DNA from: Takakia lepidozioides
Taxonomy: Eukaryota; Streptophyta; Takakiopsida; Takakiales; Takakiaceae
Direction: 5' to 3'
NCBI GenBank assembly: GCA_030704615.1
Contig: JAKLZA010000069.1
Span: 1-27,000, forward strand
DNA length: 27,000 nucleotides
A program made the position numbers and the translations under genes. The stretch's first letter is position 1. Each line of letters opens with the position of its first letter. Of this stretch, positions 1 to 10,200 are shown piece by piece. The notes under the pieces were generated by a model, which was not told the DNA's origin, made no database searches, and saw only the letters and a program-made list of their open reading frames with translations.

Positions 1-1
1 G

Positions 2-289
2 GTGTTCCTCATGCACCCTGCAGATAAAAGAAGACAAGCAGCATTGGCAGAGATCATAGGATTTCCTGGCAAGGATAAGCTCCATAACAAAGACATAGAG
101 GAGGGGTACCTCAAGGTTAATGTCAAGAGAGTTTTACTTCCAAATGTGAATTTTCCTGTTCCAAATACAACCGATCATCCTCCTCAAATCCTCCTGAAAC
201 ATGTGAGGGATGGATTTAGGGTACGGCCTGAGAAGAGCGTGAAGAGATGTCCGCCCCTGGCACCAGCTGACGTGACTAACATGGACTAG
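2..289 (+). CDS. Hypothetical open frame, 5' end outside window
   Basis: An uninterrupted 95-codon frame runs from the left edge to a TAG just after residue 95 and may be the last exon or tail of a gene that starts outside the window. The first codon in view is GTG, so the true start is not visible; the first ATG is at position 11. The translation is basic and mixed in composition (for example IIGFPGKDKL and RVLLPNVNFPVP), with no domain, signal peptide or membrane segment that I recognise. It lies just outside the left inverted repeat of the large DNA transposon, so it could be host sequence or part of another repeat. Coding status rests only on the open frame and protein-like composition. 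Confidence 0.3.
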   Translation: MFLMHPADKRRQAALAEIIGFPGKDKLHNKDIEEGYLKVNVKRVLLPNVNFPVPNTTDHPPQILLKHVRDGFRVRPEKSVKRCPPLAPADVTNMD

Positions 290-342
290 TTGATACCTCT
301 GTTACAGGTCTGGGACTTGGATTGTGTGGACAGCTTCAAGAT

Positions 343-452
343 GGGGAGGTTTACTATTTCATGAGCAGAAACCATGAGCCATGAGCCATGAGCCGAAGTC
401 TAAGATACGCGGATTTCATGAGCGGACTCCTCCAAATTTGGAAATGCGGCAG
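343..452 (+). repeat. Left terminal inverted repeat
   Basis: Starts GGGGAGG, then CTATTTCATGAGC, then three ATGAGCC iterations, a second ATTTCATGAGC copy near 413-424, and ends with a half palindrome GGAAATGCGG at 440. Its reverse complement matches 14861-14964 in order: G-run, CTATTTCATGAGC, ATGAGCC units, a GAGTC-TAAG block and a final GGAAATG. The match is imperfect, with small gaps. Confidence 0.65.
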
Positions 453-1170
453 ATTAAACAAGTATTAAAATAATAGTTTTTTATTTGACCTTGCCGTTTT
501 TGGACGTTCCAGATCATGTAATGCGGCGAAGATATGTCGTCAGTAACAAGTCCGCTCATGGTTTTATAGATCCGCTCATGGAAATAAGTGACCGTGCAAC
601 GGGAAATCCAGTATACCACTGCAAAAGGACGTCGCATACTGGCCTGTATAGAGTATTCCGCGGTTTTACATGCCTTAACATTGGAATGAAGCTGACCCTT
701 TTGCCGCGATTGAACCAATGGAGTCTGCACCAATACAGTCTGCAGTACTTCACAATTCTGTCTTCTTCGGGTATTCGGCGGGAAAGGTTTGCAACTGAAC
801 TGGGAAATAGGGTGCCGCATTAGGGTTCGCACGTGCGAAATTTCGGAGCGGTTTGGTGTTGGCGAAGGCCGCCTCTGGGGGTACCTACGACGATACTTGG
901 AAATTCGGCGCCGCATTTCCTTGTCGGAGGTCGAATGAGGAAGCAAGTTTTCGGAAAGCAGAAAAACATGAACCCTCCAACATACAAAAATACATGCACG
1001 TGGAAACAAGTGAACGATATAGTAATATCTTAGTTCGATCAAAACAGGTTACTGGTAGGCAAGACATATGTCGGACCTTTCTGTGGCCAGAGTCTGAGGT
1101 ACTGGCAGCAGTACAGTTCTACTATCCGAAAAGGATGGGCGTACCATTGTATGTGGACCGCAAGCCAAGC
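453..1170. other. Non-coding 3' flank of the transposase gene
   Basis: No convincing gene. It contains GCTCATGG repeats near 556-582 that echo the terminal repeat, a degenerate palindrome at about 801-821, a perfect 14-bp palindrome TTCGCACGTGCGAA at 826-839, and a near-complete copy of the element's 22-bp palindrome at 899-920. A minus-strand AATAAA at 480-485 could serve the transposase but is about 690 bp past its stop. Confidence 0.5.
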
Positions 1171-4100
1171 TCACTGGTCCCCTGGATCCATATTCAGAAG
1201 AGTGTGAACCTCCTGGGGGCTCAACCCTGGTGCATGTATGAAGTGATGAGTTGTGGAATTACAACGGAGTCTCTTTAGGTACACGTAGTACAAATGCTTG
1301 CAAGGGCAGTATGATGCCCCCTTGTTCGCCATGATCTGGAAGTCGGTGCAATTGCAGGTGGGTAATTCTGAAATGGTGATGGTGTACACCTCATTGCGAA
1401 CAGCTGAGCCCGCCGTGGCCATCTGATACACACGCCCGAATCCTGGTGGGGGCACTTCTGTCGAGCTCTGGATTGTACAGTTCATCCGAAGTGCATTCCC
1501 CATCCTTGTCTCGTTCACTTTTGAGGGAGGTCGCCGCCTCTTCGGTTTCCCCCAACGGTGTGTAGGATGCTTAGAGCTGTCGTGTCCCATTGTTCTTGCT
1601 CTCACAGGGGTCGGTGGTGGAGGCTGTGGAAGCGGAAATGGTTGTCTGGGGACGTCAGTGCGCTGCACCATCCGAAATCCTGCGGCGGTAAGGGCGTCGG
1701 CCTCAACCTGACTCAGATCGCAGCCTGGTTCCACCGGCCACACCGGGGGAGCCTCTGGCATTGTTTGTATGCCGTACTTGGGCTTTCCATACACGCAAGT
1801 CATAATGTCGTGCCTGCAGAACCAGAACTGGGTGGTTGTCGCCTCCGCAAACTTTGCATGGACAAATCTTCCTGTAAAAGTAGGAGCAGGGACAGCCCCA
1901 TCTGGATTCCTCCTTATCATCTCTAAACAACGTTGCCGTGTATCCACACGAATTGCGGAACACCTTCCTCGAAACGACGGCTTTGTGCGAGCAATTCTCC
2001 ACTGTGATGCAGACACAGTCGTCTCCACAATGGCTTGGCCATACTGCATAACAGCGGGCGGAATGTGGGGCAAGGGAGCGGTGGGAATTTGTTGCACGAA
2101 ATCCCCGGTTGAAGGCGACGGCGATCTGGAATTTCTTGGGCTTCCACTGCTGGAAGACACATTGTGCGGCAACATGACGGGACCTCGAGGTGCTGTCCGA
2201 ATGTTCCTGTCGGATCTCCAGGAATCCTCTTCGCACCCGGGTTCCTCTTCAATCCTCCGCCTGACAGGGCGAGTCCGGACGTCCCCCTCTAGGTGTTCAC
2301 CTCTGCGGTGCAGAGGCGTCCCTTTGATCTTCTCTCGCAATGCTGTCGCCCATTTCACTGGATTCTTGGACCTCGAAGCTGTTCGTACCAACAATTCCTC
2401 CCTGTCCGGCCCAAAGCCCCATTGTTTGCCGCTCAGGAACTTGTAGTACGTGGCTTGCTGCATGATTGCTCTGTCGATGTCCTCCGTTGTGGCCGTCACT
2501 ACGTCCACCAGATGTGCGGCAGAAGACGCTCGCCAGGAGGAGTGGACCGATTCTGCCATATTCGTGTTCGGCATGTCCGTGTCGGAATCCAAGCACCGCT
2601 CCTAGAAGGACACAAACAATGGTGAGGGACCAATCGAAATGTCCGTAACAGAAAGACAAATGAACGAAATGACAGCAGCCTACCTCCCGCATGTACTGTC
2701 CGAACTGTCGATACCGAAAATGCCACCACCCCAACCAGCTGTGCAATGCTCCCAGATTGGTTGTCTCCACTGCACCTGACGTGTTCCACCAAGCCTCGAT
2801 GATAGCAAACTTAACCTCCGCGTCATCAAATGTGGGTGCATCCTTCCACGCCGTACAAAGGACACGGTGTTCAGCCTGGAATGAGCTAGCAACAAATTTG
2901 GTAGTGTAGTGGGATAGACTCTGCATCCAATGGAATCCACAGGATCTCTCTTTCCCCTCCATTGGAACATTGGGGTCCTCACCGTACACACGCCGCACCG
3001 CTGCCCAGTTGGCCTGAGCGTTGTCTGCCATGAATCCCCTGAAATTGGGCTCTGGCAATCCCGCCCTTGCCATCTGCTCGTTTATGCCCTCCCACAGATG
3101 CATCTCGGACTGTGTGTCCTCCCCTTTCATCTCGCAGATTGCAATCGTCATGAGCCTCTTGGAGTGATAGTCATAAACATGCGCACCCATAGTCACCCAC
3201 TGATGGTTTGTAATTCGCTTGATGTGATCAAACATCACCCAAGCATTCGACAAGTTTCCAGTTGTCATGCGAGTGACCAAGTCGACTCCACTCCCAGGCC
3301 CACACGTCGACATTTTGAAAATGTAACAACGATCGGATTCGCTGCCTTGCCCTGGAAACCTGCTACCTTGGATGTAGTCATATCCAGTCATTCGTTTCAC
3401 CTCCAGGATTGAGTACATGTCCGACCCCCTGCCGAACTCCTGCTTGCAAGATACGATGTGATTCCGCACATTCGGACTACAAACGTGCGAGACGGACTCC
3501 AAGAGGTCACGCATCTCGTCTTCGGTCAAGGGCTCTCGGTCGGAACCATCTTCAGACATGATTTTGCCAAGAGCAATCTTGTGGGCTGCCTTCAGCTGAA
3601 TCTGCTTTGGTCTGGCTCCGGGGCTCAATTTCACCTCCTCTTTTATGATGTCGTGTGCTTCCTGCACAGCCTCACGCATGTTGCCTCTCGCCAAGGGGTG
3701 GCAGTGGACCCCAACGTGTATGCAAGCTCTAGTCAAGTCCGGGAGCAAATGGATAACGTAATATTGCTTGGCTCTGCACATGGACATGCACGTCGGTGGT
3801 TCTTTGCAATGTGCACACTTGAAAGAACCCGCAGGAGCTTGGCTGGAGACAATGAATGGATGATGCGTTGTGCCAGTCCAATCCGTCTCGTTTCTCCGCC
3901 CTCCTTTGGAGAGAAAGTGGAAGCAGGTGGGATTGAGGCACCTCAGCTTCCCCGCACAGAGGACATATCGTACACGAACACCATCAGCAATTTTCGTGCT
4001 ACTGGTCTTCGTCACACACCAGGGGTGTCCGTCATGCTTTCGATCCATGTCTGTTAACATCCCGGAGGCTTTCTTTGACGAAGAAACAGGTGGAAACTCG

Positions 4101-4777
4101 AAGATGACATTGCCATCGACTTCGGGAGGCAGAAACGTTACCTTTCTGACTGGGAATTTGGCATAGTCGAGAGCAGCCAGCTCGGAGCGAGAACCATCGA
4201 GGTGATGTTGTCGTAGGAGCTGCACAATGGACCGGGTTGGAGTTATGCTCGAGGGCACATGCGTAGCACCTACAGAGACGTCCATGCCGGATTTGAACGA
4301 CCGTGTGGAGGACATGGGTACCTCAATGCAATCATCTTCCTCGTCGGAAATGTCGAATACGTCCACACGAGAAGCTATGGAGGGTCTTGACGGTCCAGGT
4401 CGGGAATGATTATCGTTGCATACCTCTCTGTTGGCAGTGGCCGCCTCTCGGTTTCCGGACTCCTTTGTGGATGGTGTGGGCAGCGACTGATTCGGAAAGG
4501 GAATGGGCATTCCCACAGCTCGGTACAGGATGGTGTCTGACGGGGGAACGTGCCATTCGATTCCGCAACCTCCGTCGTTACCTAGCACGACAATGGTCTC
4601 GTCAACCTGTCCAGGAACATCCTTCCTTTCTTCTTCCAAATAAACTGTGCCCGGTTTGAGCTTGAATTTGGAACAAAGGTAAGTTTCAGTCACTCTGCAA
4701 AGTCCTCCCTCGTTTGGGATCCAGGCTCTCCCAAGTTGCGGAGGACAGCAAACTATAGCGTAGGAATTCGGAGCCAT
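1171..4777 (-). CDS. MULE transposase with N-terminal zinc-finger region, DDE-type core and SWIM finger (two exons)
   Basis: Predicted transposase of the large element, expected to bind its ends and cut and insert it in the nucleus. Exon 1 is 4777-2684 (698 codons) and exon 2 is 2601-1171 (476 aa), joined across an 82-bp GT-AG intron (2602-2683) in phase 0, giving 1,174 aa. The join creates a typical MULE block in exon 2, NTNMAESVHSSW, right after the core, which supports the splice. Residues 280-360 are Cys/His-rich and end in CIHVGVHCHP, resembling WRKY-GCM1/FLYWCH-type fingers. Core motifs are VYDYHSKRLM (D536), GFMADNAQANW (D585) and CGFHW (C613, H616). The SWIM finger has C1114, C1116, C1132 and H1134. 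The ATG at 4777 has G at +4; the frame is open upstream to 4981 but that part reads as non-coding. No stop or frameshift was seen. The catalytic glutamate is not assigned. Confidence 0.85.
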
Positions 4778-5194
4778 CGAACACCGCACGGAGTTGGCAA
4801 GTGCGAGGTTCAGTATAGCGACAGACCAAGGCTCACAGGCACCATGCGGAGTCCATCGACGATTGGAAGTCGCACATTGAAGTGGAAAGTATTGTTTCAA
4901 GCTACATGCATGAAGGTGGGAGGTTTGATTCCATAGCCAGTGAGTATGACAATGATGGCCGATTCGGCGACGAAATAACATCTCCTGACAGTTTCTCCTG
5001 AGGGTGGATCCAGCAGTATTCTCGGTGCAGACAGGAACGTTCGCACTGACAAGTGCCAGGACTGCTGGTTAAAACGGTCAGACAACCAAGTTGTGCTCAT
5101 CAAGACTGGCCGCAATTGTGTTGTTTCGGAACAATGCAACCCATTCAGGTTCCAGATTTCCCGTCCCGAGTGATTCTTTCGATTGCTGGTGGAC

Positions 5195-6895
5195 GGAAAT
5201 ACGGCGCCGCATTTCCGTATTGCATCTTGGTCATGCACCAGAGCGACGGAAATGCGGCACCGAGTTTCCGTCCGGGGGAAACCTTTATACTCTCCAGAAC
5301 GGAAATGCGGTAACGCATTTCCATCCAGCAAGCACGGTATGTGAAGGTGGAACGGAAATGCGGTACCGCATTTCCGTTCTGATTGAGATTATGAACAACG
5401 GGAACAGAAATGCGGCACCGCATTTCCGTCCGAGTCGCACTTTTCCGACATTCCAGAACGGAAATGCGGCGCCGCATTTCCATTTTGTATCTGATGCATG
5501 GAGCTGAGGGATAGAAATGCTGCAGCACATTTCCGTCCTTAAAAGACATTCATACTCTCCAGAACGGAAATGCGGTACCGCATTTTCATTCAACAAGCAC
5601 GGTATGTGAAGGTGGAACGGAAATGCGGTACCGCATTTCCGTTCTGATTGAGATTTATGAACAACGGGAACAGAAATGCGGCACCGCATTTCCGTCCGAG
5701 TCGCACTTTTCGACATTCCAGAACGGAAATGCGGCGCCGCATTTCCATTTTGTATCTGATGCATGGAGCCGAGTGCGATTCCGACAGCTTCATACAGCGC
5801 AATTCCGACCGCTTGAGACATTCATACTATCCAGAACGGAAATGCGGCAACGCATTTCCGTTCTGACTGAAAATCGTGAACCATCTGAACTAAATGCGGC
5901 ACCGTATTTCCATCCGAGTCGCACCTACCAACATTCCAGAACGGAAATGCGGTACCGCATTTCCGTTCTGACTGAAAATCGTGAACCATCGGAACTGAAA
6001 TGCGGCAACGCATTTCCATCCGAGTCGCACCTCCCAACATTCCAGAACGGAATGTATTAGATTCAAAAGGGAAATGCGGCACCGCATTTCCGTTCTGATG
6101 AAATATCCTGAAACCTCGGAACTGAAATGCGGTACCGCATTTCCGTCGGAGTCGCACCTTCCGACATTCCAAAACGGAAATGCGGCGCCGCATTTCCGTT
6201 TTGTATGTGAGGCATGGAGCTGTGGAACGAAAATGCGGCACGGCATTTCCGCCAGCGTCAGACGTTAATACTCTACAGAACGGAAATGCGGTACCGCATT
6301 TCCATTCTGACTGAAAATCGTGCGCAACGGGAACAGAAATGCGGCACCGCATTTCCGTTCGAGTCGCACCTTCCGACATTCTAGAACGGAAATGCGGCGC
6401 CGCATTTCCGTTTTGTATATTGGGCCTGGAGCTGTGCTACGAAAATGTGTAGCCGCATTTCCATCCATGTGAGACCTTCAAACTTTCCGGACCGGAAATG
6501 CGGCACCGCATTTCTGTCCAGGTGAGACCTCTATACTTTCCCGAACGGAAATGTGGCACGGCATTTCCATTCATCATAACGGATGTGAAGTGGGAACGGA
6601 AATGCGGTACCGCATTTCCGTTCACATTGAAAATCATGAACCACGGGAACTGAAATGTTGTGCCTCATTCCCGTCCCAATCGCACCTTTCGACATTCCAG
6701 AACGGAAATGCGGCGCCGCATTTCCCTTTTGAATCTCATACATGGAGCTGTGGGACGGAAATGCGGCACCGTATTTCCGTTCAACAACTAAGGTATGTGA
6801 AGGTGGAACGGAAATGCGGTGCCGCATTTTCTTCCAACAAGTACGGATGTGTAGCTTCGTGATGGTACTTAACGGAAATGCGGCGCCGCATTCGC
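5195..6895. repeat. Array of ~31 22-bp palindromes at 53-bp spacing
   Basis: The core is GGAAATGCGGY followed by its reverse complement, with centre variants GCGC, GTAC, GCAC and GTGC. Dyad centres I placed by hand include 5364.5, 5416.5, 5470.5, 5522.5, 5576.5, 5629.5, 5682.5, 5735.5, then 6080.5, 6133.5, 6186.5, 6239.5, 6292.5, 6345.5 and 6398.5: mostly exactly 53 bp apart. Exceptions are a degenerate unit near 5790, a ~21-bp insertion near 6060 and a longer last gap. The ~31-bp spacers fall into about five classes that recur in order, giving a ~265-bp higher-order repeat (5289-5500 is repeated at 5552-5770). Confidence 0.95.
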
Positions 6896-7184
6896 ATTTT
6901 CGCTCCAACTCATCAGACGCTGGGACGGAAATACCTTGAAATGTGAACACGTGGAGCAACGGAATTGCTGCACATGTCGGCACTCTATCTGACTGAAGGG
7001 GCATGAGGCGGCGCGGCCTGACCGTTGGATAATGATGTTTGTTTTTCGGACGGCAGGCGTACCCTCAACGATTCGAATTTCGTAATGACGCAAACTCCAC
7101 GAGGAGACACTTTCGTCCAACCCTTTCGAACCCAAGTGGTGCATCACCGCCGTTTCATCTACTTTTGTCGTGTCTCCTCAGTCA

Positions 7185-7243
7185 CCCCTCTCGCGCCCTT
7201 TCCATCTGCACTCTTTGCCCCTTTTCCTCTCTCTGTTCTTCTT
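7185..7243 (+). promoter_or_regulatory. Pyrimidine-rich leader (Y-patch-like)
   Basis: A stretch dominated by C and T runs directly up to the ATG at 7244. Plant core promoters and 5' leaders often carry such pyrimidine patches, so it supports a transcription start nearby and the chosen start codon. No TATA box was recognised upstream. Confidence 0.4.
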
Positions 7244-10200
7244 ATGCTCGAACCTGAGAGGGGGGGAGTTCGTGCACCAGACAGGAGACCTCGTCGCAAG
7301 CTCCGGAAATTATACTTCGGACGTAGGCCAATGCCGAAGGGGAGGAAGCAGATGCGTCTACAGGAGGAGATTGCCATCTCCGAGCAGCAGGCCACTCAGG
7401 CAACCCAGCCACCAGTGAGAGCTCCATGCGATCGGGCTGCGCGCAGCTGATCGAGCACCGAACCCCCCATTTTGCTTCTGTAATTCTTAGACTGAATGCT
7501 AGGAGACTTGAATGCAGAACATGTTTGCATGCCTAACAGGAAAGGTGGACGTGCTGGAGGGATCGCAGGAATCCGAAGAGCCGCAGGAAGAGTCCGAGGA
7601 GCTAGCTGCAGCACGTACACCCACCCGATCCCCGAGCGCGGGTATTCCTGCCGGGCCTAGCCCTCTGCGATTCAAAGACGCGTCTTCGAAGGGCAAGTTC
7701 AAAGTCCCAGAGATCGACTCGCGTTCTTCGGTCATGGAGAATCGCCAGCAGGGGTCGGGCCCTTCTCCAGCAAAGTCGAAGAAGAAGCAGCCCGTCCCTC
7801 TACTGGCTTCTGAACCGGCTCAGGCCGATTCACCCCCCCCAACGCGAATGAAGCAGCAGGGTAGAAGACAGATTCAATTGCAGCAGACACCTTCACCTGC
7901 AAGGATGAGGAAGCAGAAGGCAATCAGGGCGACGGGCGAACAATCTCCCGCAAAACCGCTTCCACGAGCTGAAGCTCAGTTCCTGGAGGATTTCCCGCCT
8001 GCAGATGTTGGGGCCGACTCTGCTGCAGCGAAGGCAATGGGATCGACCGTTGATCTCGATTTGGTACCGGAGGAGGGTGCTGCCGCTCAACGTTCGCAGC
8101 AAGACCTCACCACCGATGAGCAAGCAGGCCCGGAGGAGGCCTCTGCAATGGCAGAATTGCCCGCAGACAGGCCCCAGAGTGCAGCTCCAGTTGAGGATGC
8201 TCCAGCTGCTCAGCCACTACCGGCACCTACAGACATGTCTCCGGAGGATTTCAAAAGTGCAGCGGATAAAATGTTGGAGGAGACACACAGTAGCATTGGC
8301 AGAGTTCTGGGCAGCAGGGTATTCCAGCGGACTCTTCGAATCCCACTCTGTCGCATGGTCTCCCTTCCCATCGTCAGGCAGGCCCTTCCCGGAGATGTGG
8401 ATAAGCTCAAGTTCGCATTTCGAGAAGGGTACCGTCTGGGATCGGCAGCGTTTTACGTTTCCATTGAGAATGAGGACGGCGAAACTCGTGGACCCACTGC
8501 CGATGAATTGTCAACGTGGGATACCCACTGGCACACTCGCAACCACGAATTCGAGGCGACGCTGAAGGGTGATCCCGACTTCGGCCATATGTCGGGTAAA
8601 ATGTTCTTTGTGTGGGACGGGAATCACCGACTTCTCGCCTGGTGGGAGTACATCAAGCAGAACCATGCCAAGCACATTGGCTGGCATTACATGGTGGAGT
8701 GTGTCATCCTCAAGGTGAAGGCGGCAGACTCCTCCCTGCTCAAGAATGCCATGGCGGACCTCAACTCGTAAGATACTCATACCCTCCCTAGCACGTTCGA
8801 AATGCGGTGCCGCATTTCGGTTTCCATTCTGGTTTGTTTCCGTGCTTCCGTGTACTGAACTGGAGAGTGTGCCTTGCAGGGTCACTGAGAATGCGTACGT
8901 GCATACCCACATGGCACATATGCTGTACAGGGTGAGGAAAACTGGTCTCACTGATCCGCAGATGTTTGCGGAAATGCTGGAGCCCGAGCTCATTCAGAAA
9001 GCCGTTGCAAAAACAGACCGGACATGGTATCGTCTCACTATGGATGGAATGGTGGAGGTGATATACGAAGTAAGTCGTCCTCCAATTTCCCTCTGCTCAT
9101 CCTTCCCCAATTTTCAGTAATGTTTCCACATGAATCGAATGTAACGCTTCTGCATGTTTTTGTTGGCAGTCAAACATCAAGCTGGATTTGGCCCATGCCA
9201 AACGCTTCTTCATGGAAAGTGAGGGGCAGGTCAAAACGTTGCAGTCATTGACTGAGCACTTGAAGGAAGCCGGTGTCAAGTCCAGAACCAAATACAAGTC
9301 AAAGCTTGTGAAGCTGGTGGCAATTGCAGATCCGGCACTTGGAAAGGACTTCATCCCCGAGATTGCAAAACACTATTCTCGGGCCATGCAGCCGACCATG
9401 CAATTGGAGAAACTGCATCACCTCTCAACGGCATGTGTGGAGGCGAAAGAGAAGGTGAGGTTTCAATGCACTGAAGTTCCTTCCTAGCAATAGCCACTCT
9501 CTTCCAGCTCCTGACATTGGATCGGAAATGGCAGACACGGTGGCTGTCGATCTGGAATGCATCCGAGAGCATAAGGACAATGTGGTCTTTTCCACTCGAA
9601 GTTTCCGACCCTGCAGTGGATGTGTGGCTCAACCGCATGACTTGGTGGTTCCAGGTAATTCAAGGTACTTCCCCAGATTTGCTTTTCTGACATGAATTCC
9701 CTGAACTGCTACGTGACAATGCATTTGGGAATCGCAGGTAATGTCGAATGCGAAGGAGCAAGTCGTAATGCACACAAATTCGTTCGGCTTGTACGTCAAA
9801 TGGGATGGAACACAGACATTGGAAGACTACGTGACACGTTTCAGATGTGCGTACAAGGACAACCTTTTCGCCAGAGAGCTACAGACAGCAAGAAGGAGCG
9901 TGGAGTTTACACATCAGGAGGGAGCGGGGAAAGCTGCAATGCGAATTGTTTACAGGTGAAGCACAGCTGCCCTTGTATGCGAAGCCTGGTTACGAGGTTT
10001 GTCTCGGAAATGCGGCACCGCATTCGCATTTTATGTTTTCGGTGGCACTCTGCCAGTAGGTTGGTCTCAACTTTTGCTCACGCATGCTGACTGCCTTGCA
10101 GGTATATGAAATACGTGCTCCTTCAGACAGGGGCCCTGGCTCAAGAGCCCCCGTTCTTCATGGCTTGGACCGTGGCGGGCCCAAGCTGTGTCTACACACC

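Larger units (their letters stand above)
4778..7243. promoter_or_regulatory. Divergent intergenic region between transposase and ParB-methyltransferase gene
   Basis: About 2.5 kb separates two genes transcribed away from each other, so promoters for both should lie here. The centre (5195-6895) is the 53-bp palindrome array; 4778-5194 and 6896-7184 are unique-looking. I see no clear TATA box. The open frames on both strands through the array arise from the repeat and are not genes. Confidence 0.55.

Noticed and set aside
321-332. GATTGTGTGGAC on the left flank matches the start of the LTR
   Set aside because: Only 12 bases and in the opposite orientation to the LTR on the right; too short to claim a split LTR.
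330-345. Target-site duplication at the DNA transposon ends
   Set aside because: Left flank cagcttcaagat and right flank acacactagtat share no direct repeat of 8-11 bp.
416-1042. 208-codon minus-strand frame
   Set aside because: Runs through the terminal-repeat and palindrome remnants, has low-quality composition and overlaps other open frames; no domain seen.
1769-2446. 225-codon plus-strand frame and neighbours over the transposase
   Set aside because: Shadows of the minus-strand transposase; no recognisable protein features.
5145-6639. Many overlapping open frames on both strands through the palindrome array
   Set aside because: They repeat phrases such as NGNAAPHFRS or MRRRISVLE that are just translations of the palindrome in different frames; the repeat contains no stop codons, so length is meaningless.
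5195-6895. CRISPR-like look: ~22-bp repeats with ~31-bp spacers
   Set aside because: Spacers recur in about five classes instead of being unique, repeats vary at the centre, no cas gene is near, and the surroundings are eukaryotic transposon genes with introns.
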